Both the position numbers and the translations under genes were made by a program. This document shows, piece by piece, positions 10,368 to 19,826 of a DNA stretch of 64,000 bases. This DNA is from Pterobdella sp. o SKG-2022 (Eukaryota; Annelida; Clitellata; Hirudinida; Piscicolidae). The notes beneath the pieces are model-generated. The model worked only from the letters and a program-made list of their open reading frames with translations. It had not been told where the DNA came from and ran no database searches. How positions within the stretch are numbered: the first letter of the stretch is position 1; each line of letters starts with the position of its first letter. Location of the stretch: NCBI GenBank assembly GCA_964035795.1, contig OZ038324.1, forward strand, positions 124,001-188,000, written 5' to 3'.

Positions 10368-12456
10368 TCAGTCGTAGACTATGGAATTGCTCCTGTTGAA
10401 GAACATGTCGTGCACCGTGTTGTGGCTGTAGAGGCCGATCTTTGATTTGCAGTGTCGGCCACAGTTTAGGCAGGTGAAGACTGGTGCGTTGTTTTGTTGT
10501 TCGACGGATGTGTGCTGGCTGGCTTTTCTCTAAAGTCTTTTAACTGCTGCTTGTTTAGCCATTTTCCCTTAACCATAGGACAGTCCCTTGAATACTGTAG
10601 ATTTCCAGGTTGATCTGTTTGCAGCAAGTTTCTCCCAGTTGTCTGTGTCTATACCGCATGCCTTCATGTCACGCTTGCAGACATCCATGAAGCGAAGGTG
10701 TGGACGACCTTTCTTGCGCTTGCCTGTTGCTAGTTCGCTGTACAAGAGGTCTTTCGGTATGCGTCCATCATCCATTCTATGCACATAGCCTATCCAGCGA
10801 AGGCGCCTCTGTCGAAGAAGGGTGTACGTGGAGGGTATGTCTGCCTTGAGGAAGACTTCGGTGTTGGTGACTTTGTCCTGTCAGGTGATACAAAAGATTC
10901 TGCTCAGGCATTTCATATGGAAGGTATGAAGTTTCCTTTCCTGATGCGCATAGGTCGCCCAAGATTCGCTGCCGTAAAGCAGGGTACTGATGACACAGGT
11001 CTGATAGACCTTGACTTTGGTGGTGATAGTGAGATGTTTGTTATCCCAAACCCGCTTGGTGATCTTAGCCAGAGTCGTTGCGGCTTTTCCAATGCGTTTG
11101 CTGATCTCTGTATCCAGCGATAACGAGTCTGTTGTTGTTGAGCCTAAATACTGGAACTGGTTGACAACTTCCAGTTCTTAATCGTTTATTCTGATGGTAG
11201 GTGGCATTGTAATTGCTTGGCCCATTACCTGAGTCTTCTTTAGACTTATGGCCAGACTGAACAGATCGCATGCGTTTGAAAAACGGTCCATTTGTCGCTG
11301 CAAACCATCTTGAGTATGAGAGGCAATCGCTGCGTCGTCTGCAAAAAGCAACTCTCTGACTGTGACTTTGGTCATCTTAGACTTGGAGCGTAGACGAGCG
11401 ATGTTGAAGGGGCGGCCATCTGTTCTTGTGTGGAAGTAAACAGCGTCACTTGATGTTCCAAATGCGTGCTTCAGTAGCAAAGCAAAGAAGATGCCAAAGA
11501 GGGTGGGTGCAAGTACACAACATTGTTTCACACCGCTGTTAATTCCAAATGCGCTTAAAATGTCGCCAACAAACTGTACGGTACTCAGCATGCCGTCATG
11601 AAAGGACCTAATCAGACTCAACAGCTTTGGTGGGCAGCATTTTGAAGAGACCATCTCTACTGAATAGGTCAAACGCTTTAGTCAAGTCAATGAAAGCAAG
11701 GTACAGTGGTTGGTTTTGCTCTCGGCATTTTTACTGTAGTTGGCGTGGAGAGAAAATCATGTCAACACTCGACCATTTTGACCTGAAACCACATTGCGAT
11801 TACGGGTATATTCTTTCTTCCAGTACTTGAAGTCGCCGCAGAATGATCCGTGCAAACAGCTTGCCAACGATGCTCAAAAGTGAAATTCCTCTGTAATTAT
11901 TGCAGTCGCTGCGGTCCCCCTTGTTCTTATAAAGGGTGATGATGTTTGCGTCCCTCATATCTTGGGATACTTCACCTTCTTTCCAGCATTTGAGCAGTAG
12001 ATTGTACGACGGTTCCAGGAGGCTCGACTTGCCAGCTTTGATCACTTCCCCTGAAATGCAGTCTTTGTCTGGAGATTTCCCTGAGAGAAGTTGATCAATT
12101 GCTTTTGAAACATCTTCAAAAGAAGGGGGATCATCAAGCTCCTGCAGTGTTGTGAGACGTTCTATGGCATCAAGTGCAGACTGACTAACTGTGTTCTCTC
12201 TTGAATAGAGCTTGGAGTAGTGTTCTGCCCATCTTTCAAGTTGTTTGGTCTTGTCGGATATTATATCTCCTGACTTAAACTTGAGTGAAGCACTTTTAGA
12301 GATGGTTAGGCCAACTGCTTTTATGATACTGTCGTACATAGCTTTGATGTTGCCTGTATCTGACGCTTGCTGGACTGCACTGCAGAGATTGGACCAGTAG
12401 TCATTTACACATTCTCTGATCTTGGATTTGGCTTGGTTTCTAGCTGATTGCAGCAC
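10368..12456 (-). pseudogene. reverse transcriptase and C-terminal finger of the same RTE-like element
   Basis: The 218-codon frame 12456-11800 is in phase with the endonuclease frame. It carries the linker plus RT palm residues (LSGKSPDKDCISGEVIK, NIITLYKNKGDRSDCNNYRG). A frameshift follows near 11800. The next frame, 11672-11178, has SGVKQCCVLAPTLFGIFF and the catalytic ELLFADDAAIASH. Further shifts lead to RLRWIGYVHRMDDGRIPKDL near 10800 and a frame 10784-10569 (GRPHLRFMDVCKRDMKACGI). The tail CLNCGRHCKSKIGLYSHNT is a single C2H2-like finger, followed by a stop at 10368-10370. Few breaks suggest a fairly young insertion. Confidence 0.8.
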
Positions 12457-12492
12457 TGATAGATTAGCTTGAGTTGGTCGGTCTTTGTATGC

Positions 12493-13518
12493 CTACAAGG
12501 CCTTGCGCTTAGCTTGAACGAAGGGGTCTAATTTCTCAGAGTTTTCTGTGTACCAGTCATTTTGTTGGCCTTTTTTCTTTCCAAAGGCAGAGATGGTAGC
12601 TGAGTGAGTGGCTGTTTTGATGTTGTTCCACAGTTCCGCAGCAGGCAAGCCGTATGCGTTGTCGAAAAGTGAATCGAAGGTGGAAGAGAAAGTGGCTGCT
12701 ATATCTGGGTGTCTGGTCTTGCTGACATCAACCTTGGCTGTTCTAGGTTGTTTGGTACGGTAGAACTTCTTTGGTTGCAATTTGACCTTGCAGCACACCA
12801 GCGAATGGTCAGTATCACAGTCTGCACTGTGGTACGTTCTGGTGATGATGAAGCTTTGGAGGAACTTGCGTCTGGTGATGATCAGGTCTAGCTGATGCCA
12901 GTGTTTGGATCTTGGGTGACGCCAAGACACTCTGTGATGTTTCTTGGTGCAGAAAAATGTGTTGGTGACACATAGCTCTTGAAATGAGCATAGTTTCAGC
13001 AGTCTTTGGCCGTTGTCATTGCATTTCCCTACGCCAAAATTACCCGGGCAGTTTGGCCAAGCTTCGTTGTCGCTGCCGACACGTGCATTGAAGTCACCCA
13101 GTATTATGAGATTTTCCCGTCTGCTGATACCTTGGATGAGTGAGTCTAGTTGACTGTAAAATGCATCTTTAACTTCCGCAGAGGCTACGAGTGCATAGGC
13201 ACACAGCAGGTTGATTGGGCCGTCAGCTGTGTTGATGGCTAGTAACATGAGGCATTCAGTTGTTTGGTGACCTAACTGCACTTCGTCAAGGAGTGTGTTG
13301 CGCACAGCAAAGCCGACATCATGCTGCCATTGCTCCTCTTCTTTCATCCTTTGCCAAAAGAATGTGTAGTCTGACTCTTTAAGACTCCTTGATTCAGCAA
13401 GTCGCGTCTCTCGTAATGCTGCTATATCTACCTGAAGCCGTAGCAGCTCGTTGTTAATAGCTGCTGTTTTCCTTATGTCCGAAATCGAGTCAGTGGCATT
13501 GGACAAGCCAGTCAGCAT
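12493..13518 (-). CDS. APE-type endonuclease region of the RTE-like element (341 codons)
   Basis: The frame reads MLTGLSNATDSISDI at its start, then VDIAALRETRLAE (catalytic Glu region), ILGDFNARVG (Asp/Asn motif), VSWRHPRSKHWHQLDLII, and ITRTYHSADCDTDHSLV (the terminal Asp-His pair). It therefore spans the whole exonuclease-endonuclease-phosphatase fold. It nicks target DNA to prime reverse transcription. The frame ends at a TAG (12493-12495), but the protein resumes in the same frame beyond it, so this is one nonsense mutation inside a longer ORF2. Upstream residues in another frame suggest the true start lies a little before 13518. Confidence 0.75.
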   Translation of the reverse strand: MLTGLSNATDSISDIRKTAAINNELLRLQVDIAALRETRLAESRSLKESDYTFFWQRMKEEEQWQHDVGFAVRNTLLDEVQLGHQTTECLMLLAINTADGPINLLCAYALVASAEVKDAFYSQLDSLIQGISRRENLIILGDFNARVGSDNEAWPNCPGNFGVGKCNDNGQRLLKLCSFQELCVTNTFFCTKKHHRVSWRHPRSKHWHQLDLIITRRKFLQSFIITRTYHSADCDTDHSLVCCKVKLQPKKFYRTKQPRTAKVDVSKTRHPDIAATFSSTFDSLFDNAYGLPAAELWNNIKTATHSATISAFGKKKGQQNDWYTENSEKLDPFVQAKRKAL

Positions 13519-14095
13519 AGTCTTGACCTTCCAGCATCCAAGAACGAATGCTGATCTTTTGTTTCTTGAATGTGTATTAATTGGTGCAGATGTTACTGAC
13601 CACTTGTTGGAGAAATCCTATGCCCTACGCACCCAGTAAGGCAAGTGCCCAGTGGCGGGACAACACCCTACTGGCTGAGAGCTGCTCAGCTTGAGGCGGG
13701 CGGTAGCTGTCTAGTGAAGTTGAAAAACTTCTCCCAGGAATGACCCCTGGCGTCTAGCTCTACGCCAATTGAGCCGTGACTTATAACGGGTAACTGCCAC
13801 TCCTCGTGTTGCTTCTTGCATCGCGATACAGCTGAAGTGTCCTCTTCAGGGCGCAAACCTGGGCAGATCTATGGAGAAACTGTGTCGTTCGAGCATCAGA
13901 ATCCCTCTCTCAGTAGCATCCAGAAAAATGGAGAACCAGTACATCTGGTACCAGGTTGACTGCAGCAATTGCCAGAACATGAGTACGGCCTGCCTGTGGG
14001 ACTGCGCTCTAGATTTTTTGTTGCGGCTTACTCCCTTAGCCTTTGCAGAACCAACTGCTGTCCTCAAGGCAGTGGAGCCATTTGACCCATAGCTG

Positions 14096-15604
14096 GAATA
14101 ATAATAATAGTAATAATAATAATAATTATTATTATTATTAAAATTATTATTATAGGAGTTATGGTATAAATATCATATAAGATTTAAATGATAGCAAATA
14201 TTTTGGTAGCAATACAACAATATAAATATTGATAATACTAATAATATTAAGAGCAGAAAGTTTTTATTTCCATTAATATGAAAAATATAATAACAATTTA
14301 TTCTAAGATAAAATAGTAAGAAATAATAATAGTTATTAAATAAGTGAATACTCTTATGCATATATATATTCTAAGATAAAATAGTAAGAAATAAGTGAAT
14401 ACTCTTATGTATATGTATTTTCAATAGTATAAAAAATATGATTTCCAAAAGTTCAGCAATAACAGAAAAATAACCTCTAGATTTTGAACAATTCTTGGGT
14501 CCCTTTCTCTCAAACCCTTAGCATCAGCACCTACTCACACAAAAAAACAACAAAAAAAAACTTTGAAAGTTGTGGAAAAAAAAATTAAAGAAAAGTCCAT
14601 TTCCTTCATCCAAATAAAAAATAACTTCAAAATCTCTCACAATTATCCAGGACGAACCAATAAAAAAAAGCAAAGAGAAACCTTTGAATGATCCAAATAC
14701 TAAAGGGCTATTTTATGAGATTGCTAACTTTCAGGAAATCATATCATTTTGGTTGATAATCATAAACAAAACGAGAAATAAATAATGCAGCTAAAATCTT
14801 CCACTTAAAAAAGAAAAAATACATTACATTTAACATAGTTCAACACATAAGTCCAGATTATTTCGATACTAAAACATTTAATGTATTCAGATGAATGTGC
14901 ACAAAAATTTTGTTATTTACAAACTTATATAAAACATATCTATAAATTAATAAACATGTATATGAATATATAGATGAATAAATATGAGTATAAGTTATTT
15001 TTTAATTTCAAATGTGATACTCGATGTATATAACGCATATATTGGACTAAATTTATATAATTGAAAAATATGATACTTAGCTGTTAAAATTATTACACTT
15101 TATATAAAAGGAAAATTAAATAAGATAAAAATGAAAAAATTGATCTATGGTAACGTTTACGGCTTATTTATAAAAATAAATTTAGGCACATGTCTAACAT
15201 AATGGTAATATGTATGAAAAAATGATAAAACTCATCCAGAAAGTGTAAGGTCCAAATTTTCCAAATTTTGATGTTTTGTTTTCTAAATCCAGCAATTTTA
15301 TAAAACTTATAAATAAAATTTGAAAAAACTTGAAAAAAATGTGTTATAACTTTTAAATTATTTAGTTAAAACTAAATTTTCTTGCGATAGCACGGATCTT
15401 GAGCCGAAGCGTTACCAAAGATCTAGAAGACGTCATTATACCATTATGAATATAATAATTAGTGAATAAACAAAAAAACTATCATACAACATATTTTACC
15501 TGCTTTTGTATAAAAAATAATTAAATCATTTTGAGAAATTTGAATTAAAACAGTGCAGTATGAGCTAAAAAAATTATAACTAAATAAGGAAATAAAATGT
15601 ATAT
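14096..15604. other. AT-rich noncoding stretch with (TAA)n/(TTA)n palindrome
   Basis: Positions 14098-14155 are a run of TAA triplets turning into TTA triplets, able to fold on itself. The rest is very AT-rich and has no frame that I can relate to a known protein. A direct repeat of a TTCTAAGATAAAATAGTAAG stretch occurs near 14300 and 14369. The string GACGTCATTATACCATTATG near 15430 resembles the 3' end of the neighbouring RTE-like element. Confidence 0.6.
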
Positions 15605-15933
15605 ATACGCAACGAAGTGATGCAAGGGTGTGTTCTTGCCCCCAACCTTCTTAGGGATTTTTTTCTTATTGCTTCTCAAACATGCATTTGGTGATGAAAA
15701 AGAGGGCATCTTCCTTAAGACCCAATCAGGTGGGAGGCTTTTCAACCCTGCCAGACTCAGAAAAAAATCCAAAGTTGACTATGATGAGAGACATGCTATA
15801 TACTGATGATGCTGCCATTGCCACTCATACAAAAGAGGAGCTCCAACTTTTGATGGACCATTTTTCTATAGCTTGTAAAGAATTTAGCTTAATCATCAGC
15901 TTATCAAAAACAAATTTTGTCTCAGCACTTTTC
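15605..15933 (+). pseudogene. RTE-like reverse transcriptase fragment
   Basis: Translation gives VMQGCVLAPNL near 15617 (the QG-C-LAPTLF motif), then an open stretch 15682-15933 with MLYTDDAAIATHTKEELQLL. The catalytic ADD has become TDD at its first residue while both aspartates remain. IACKEFSLIISLSKT follows. It is about 110 codons of RT core from the same broad family as the element at 10.4-13.5 kb, but on the other strand. Both ends are truncated, and the SINE inserts just beyond it. Confidence 0.75.
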
Positions 15934-15984
15934 CATGAAGCCTTGAATAGACAGTTACAAGGTAGGTATTGTTGAAGATCTATA

Positions 15985-16154
15985 TTTTTTTTTTAGATCG
16001 ACTTTTAGTCGCCCCATATTGTGGTTTCGTTAGCTCAACAGATGATTCACAAGGCGCTACTCCTTGTGTGTATAATTGTCGGCCTGCGCGGGATTGAACT
16101 CGGTTACTTTAGATAACTTGTCCAACGCTCTACCAGCTGAGCTATGCGGCCGAC
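15985..16154 (-). mobile_element. tRNA-derived SINE with 10-bp target duplication
   Basis: The direct repeat AAGATCTATA occurs at 15975-15984 and 16155-16164. On the minus strand the element starts with a tRNA-like head (16154-16078), continues with an unrelated body of about 83 bases, and ends in ten A residues (plus-strand T-run 15985-15994). Head, tail and perfect duplication together define a complete 170-bp SINE insertion. Confidence 0.9.
16078..16154 (-). tRNA. tRNA-like head of the SINE (pseudo-tRNA)
   Basis: The minus strand has 7-bp complementary ends (GTCGGCC...GGCCGAC), a clear D arm/A box (TAGCTCAGCTGGTAGAGC), a five-pair anticodon stem (TTGGA/TCTAA, one wobble), and a B-box-like GTTCAATCC. 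The T stem does not pair, and position 33 of the anticodon loop is A rather than T. It is therefore a SINE promoter head, not a working tRNA gene. Confidence 0.75.
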
Positions 16155-16479
16155 AAGATCTATAACTTATCATTTATGTTTTTCAATAACTAATATTAAT
16201 TTAAGCCACGTATTATTCAAATTAAATTTATTCTAAAATGAAGTTTTAAAATAAAAAATGAATAAATAATACAATTTCATTTTTTGTGCTTGATTTTTAT
16301 CGTAAAAGGAAGAAGATTTTAGATACATATTTTTTTTTTAAATTAAAATTTTAGTGTTCATACTAAATATTTTCTTTCTGGCTTATTTTATCATTAATTT
16401 TATATCTTTTTAATTTAAATCGTTGAAAAGTAATATAATATAAAATCCCATTCATAGCAATTTTTTTATATTGTTCACT

Positions 16480-17500
16480 TCTAGCGTTTAGGACGGTGAT
16501 ATCGTTGTTCTGCTATATAAATAACTTATAATTATATCACTACCGTTGTTTCCAAACTGATCGTTAAACCAAAAGCTATTGTTGCTGAACTCAGAATTCT
16601 GGCCAACTCTTGAAGATCTGGCGCATTAAGTGTTGCATGTGCACAGTCATAAGCACAAGATCTTTTTGAATTTTTCAAGAAGTTTGGTTCTCGTCTTCAG
16701 ACGATTTTGAAAAAATGGCCATCATATCTGTATCACAAAAATATGCCTGCATTAATTTTTGATTAAACAGGAAAAAAACAGTTTATCAAAGGTGCTAGGC
16801 AGAGTTGGCGCCATGACTCATCTTTGCGTTACCCCGCTGAACACATAAAAACGTTTTGAATTTTAACCAGTTTTAAGCGAATGTACTATCATTTCCTTAT
16901 GTAAGCAATGAGTGATTTCTATGAATCGTATATTCAAGTTTGAATTAGATTGCCCACAGTTCCTAACGATTAACTCTATCAAAAGTCTCCATCACGTCTA
17001 CAAAATGAATGTAGACACCGTTGTTTTGATTTAAGCACTATTCTTGAGCCTGAAAAAATCATTTCAATAGCAGTTCATTTTGAAACATACTGGTTTCAGA
17101 AACTGCATCTCAATGCAATTCAATATGACGCGTACCTCGATTTTTCTACCCCACTCAGAAGCCAAATACCTTTGTGATTATGACGCATTGCTTTTTCTTG
17201 TTTTTATATGAGTGATTGATATTAGCATTTCGAAACCTTGAGATGTTTTATTCTTCATAAGAGCGTTGCACAGATTCAGTGAACATCCTAACCAAAGCAC
17301 ACCCACAAGCCTTCAAAATTCCAGAGAGTATTTTATCGAAACCTGGTGCTTTTCAAAATCTAAGCTGTTGGACATCTTGAAAATGTTTTCTTATGTCAGT
17401 CTATCATCAAGGTAAGTCAATATCAGGCATTGTGGCATTTCTTGAATGATATGATGTTCAATTTGAGACGCTCTATTGAGTAATTGTCTAGAATTCTCGT
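16480..17500 (-). pseudogene. heavily decayed RTE-like reverse transcriptase
   Basis: Minus-strand translation in shifting frames gives recognisable RT pieces in the expected order. There is an AN-INHSYKNKEKA-type stretch near 17190, a motif A remnant (FVDVMETFDRVN-like) near 17000, and a QRCVMAPTLPS-like string near 16810, each broken by stops. The rest is too diverged to align by eye. It is an old insertion; the ends are approximate. Confidence 0.55.
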
Positions 17501-17869
17501 TCTACCCCTAAAAGATTCCAATCATCTACACCCAAAAAAAAATTTTTCACAACTACCTCATACCTCAAAATCAATATAGACCAACCTGGAATGCTTGAAA
17601 GAGTTCTAGTTATAAAATTATCGAAAAACAAAAAAGCACTTAAACACAACAACCTCAATGCTGAATTTTTCGTAGCAGATCCGATTTTTGCAGCCGGTAT
17701 CTTTCAGCCACTGTTCGAAAAAATATGGTGAAGGAAGAGTTGTCAATGAAGAGATTGTGAGAATTTCGAAAAAAGGTTCACTAAATAATTGTGACATTTG
17801 GAGAGAAAACAAAAATTGTTGTTTAAAGTAAGATATTTTTTAATATTATCCTTCAGCAATTAGCAGGTG

Positions 17870-18150
17870 CAGTGAACAAACCCCTAACAAAAAAAGATGC
17901 GAAGAAAAAATCTCTTCTATGTGCAACATCATTGAGCAAGGCTTGTAATAGCAAAAGCAACTTTACATAAACTTCGTCGATTTTGAAAATGCCAATGACA
18001 GTGTTTGTAGAGCCTGTGGCTGGTAGTGAGATTTTCTAACACTTTGTTTAATTACTTAAAAGTTTTCAAGTAATTTTAGTTTCAGTGTAATTGCATACGG
18101 TTTGAAATCAAGACAAGGCTGTGTGATGTCAGAAGCTGAAACTAAAGGAA
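17870..18150 (+). pseudogene. reverse transcriptase scrap
   Basis: Plus-strand translation shows QLYINFVDFENANDSV near 17960, which is motif A of an RTE-like RT (usual form F-D-F-E-K-A-F-D). A GLKSRQGCVMS stretch near 18100 corresponds to the QGCV motif. Between them the frame is lost, and part of the palm domain is missing. It is a short, decayed piece. Confidence 0.6.
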
Positions 18151-18179
18151 TCCCATTGAATTTTCTTACATTAAATCAA

Positions 18180-18900
18180 ATCAAATCAAATACGAGTATG
18201 ATTATAGTGGCATTAACTTTAGGAGTTTCTAGACCACTGAGTATTATGAACTTCAAATGCAATGTAAGTTTTCTTAGATATGAAAATTTAAAAAAAAACT
18301 ATGCAAGTATAACTAAATAAACAAAACAGTTAACTAAGATTATATGAAAAAAAGGTCTGTTGTTTGATACGAAAGCAATTATAATAATACTTATATGAAT
18401 GAAATTTAGAAAACTAAGTTGATTTTTTTAATTTATAAAAATAATTAAATCTGTGATAATAAACAAAAAAAATATATAGATGGAACTTCAAATAAAATAT
18501 TTTGAGCAATCAAATGTTAATTTTAGACAAAATTTGAACAACTTTATTGTCTTCATCTTTTTTCTTCAATGAGACTTCCACCTCATCGCAATTGAAACCA
18601 GAAAATGCTTTTTCTTTATTGTTACATTTTTTGATTATCAATTAAATGATAATTACCCCCAAAAACCCATTAGTGTTTACTTGGTAATTTTTGTTGTTGA
18701 TATTCACAATTTATCATCTTTCTATGGAAAGCAAAAAATCTGAAATCATCCCAAAAGAAGTAGTTCTTATACTAAGTTATCGAACTTTGAAATAAAATTG
18801 CGAAATTATTTTAGATAATAATATTTCGACATTCTCAACTGAATTATGTAGTTTTCAAGTATAAAAATCGACTATTTTAGCCGCCATTATAACTTCGACA
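18180..18900. other. AT-rich stretch without recognisable features
   Basis: I see no coding similarity, structured repeat or RNA gene here. It separates two plus-strand RT scraps that may belong to one decayed element spanning 17870-19360. Confidence 0.5.
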
Positions 18901-18924
18901 GGCAACCTTCGATTGAAGCCAAAA

Positions 18925-19360
18925 AATGAGCTTGCATTACGTTTTTACATCCATTGCCACATGCACGATTTATCGTACAACTGTCCTTCAAAGGTCGGCA
19001 GGTTGGACTCAAGATCAACCAGAAGAAAACTAGTGATGACAATTCAAGAGCAGCTTGACAGAATCTTTGTAGTACAGATAACTACATATCTTGGTAGCAT
19101 TTTGAATATAGATGGTGGTGCAGAGAAGGATATAAAAAGTAAACTCAACAAAGCAAGAAACACTTCCAGGAGCATGACAAATATCTGACCAAAGAAAACT
19201 TTCATTCACATATCATAACTTTCATCGTAAAAAAATATTTTATATAAAAAAATCAATATAGAAATTTTTTATAATCTATTAAAAATGCTTCCAAAAATCG
19301 AAATAACAAATGACTTGAAACATCTCCAACACAAATGCCACAATTCCTTGGTCCAGGGTA
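18925..19360 (+). pseudogene. RTE-like RT C-terminal fragment
   Basis: The frame 18913-19188 includes KVGRLDSRSTRRKLVMTI, then YLGSILNIDGGAEKDIKSKL and NKARNTSRSMTNI, the region after the RT palm in RTE-like proteins. A later KNDLKHLQHKCHNSL-type stretch near 19310 continues it in another frame. It probably belongs to the same decayed copy as the scrap at 17870-18150. It lies just beyond the 3' end of TOP1. Confidence 0.7.
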
Positions 19361-19391
19361 AACACAAAATCTAGCATGGTAACAAATAAAT

Positions 19392-19397
19392 TTTATT
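19392..19397 (-). promoter_or_regulatory. possible TOP1 polyadenylation signal
   Basis: AATAAA on the minus strand, about 256 bases downstream of the TOP1 stop codon. The region is so AT-rich that chance occurrence is likely. Confidence 0.3.
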
Positions 19398-19652
19398 CAA
19401 ATTATATTTTAAGCCATTATCACCAATCAGTAAATTATGAAAATCAGTACAATTTCATATAAATGATAAATTCATTTTGAATGTTTTTTTTAAATAGATC
19501 TTTACCCGCAATTATTTCACACGGCTGCAGACGTATATAATTCCTTGAAAGTTGAGACAAGAAGCATTATAAACTCGAGGTGAATTGATTTGGTGGGAAG
19601 CGAACAAGATACATGACCGAGCCCTAAAATTATCAGACGGTGATAAATCTGC

Positions 19653-19826
19653 TCAAAAAATATAATCTTCATCAGCCATATCAATAGCCCATGCAAACTT
19701 CTCTCTCTGCGTCTTGTTGTAAATCTTCTCAATGGGAACTTGCCACTTCTTGCACCAGGCCACACTTATGCGAGGATCCAAGTAATTCAATTTTGACGTT
19801 CCCAATGCTATTTCTTTGTTCTCATC
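19653..19826 (-). CDS. TOP1: TOP1 exon 18 (residues 641-697 and stop)
   Basis: C-terminal domain with active-site Tyr655 ([12 protein letters not shown]) and the conserved end [14 protein letters not shown], then TGA at 19653-19655. Acceptor ACCAG. Confidence 0.98.
   Translation of the reverse strand, partial: DENKEIALGTSKLNYLDPRISVAWCKKWQVPIEKIYNKTQREKFAWAIDMADEDYIF

Larger units (their letters stand above)
10350..14095 (-). mobile_element. nearly full-length RTE-like non-LTR retrotransposon
   Basis: This minus-strand unit contains a GC-richer leader (about 14095-13560), an APE endonuclease, RT, C-terminal region and terminal zinc finger. It is the most complete element left of TOP1. The leader at 13812-13693 is shared with the fragment at 6130-5990. 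The 3' end past the stop codon reads AACGTCATTATACCATTGTGG (on plus, near 10339-10360), and a similar GACGTCATTATACCATTATG string recurs near 15430, so that may be another family terminus. It lies between the Tc1 element and an AT-rich stretch. Confidence 0.8.

Noticed and set aside
16078..16154. Functional tRNA gene
   Set aside because: The T stem does not pair, position 33 of the anticodon loop is A, and the sequence is the head of a bounded SINE with poly-A and target repeats.
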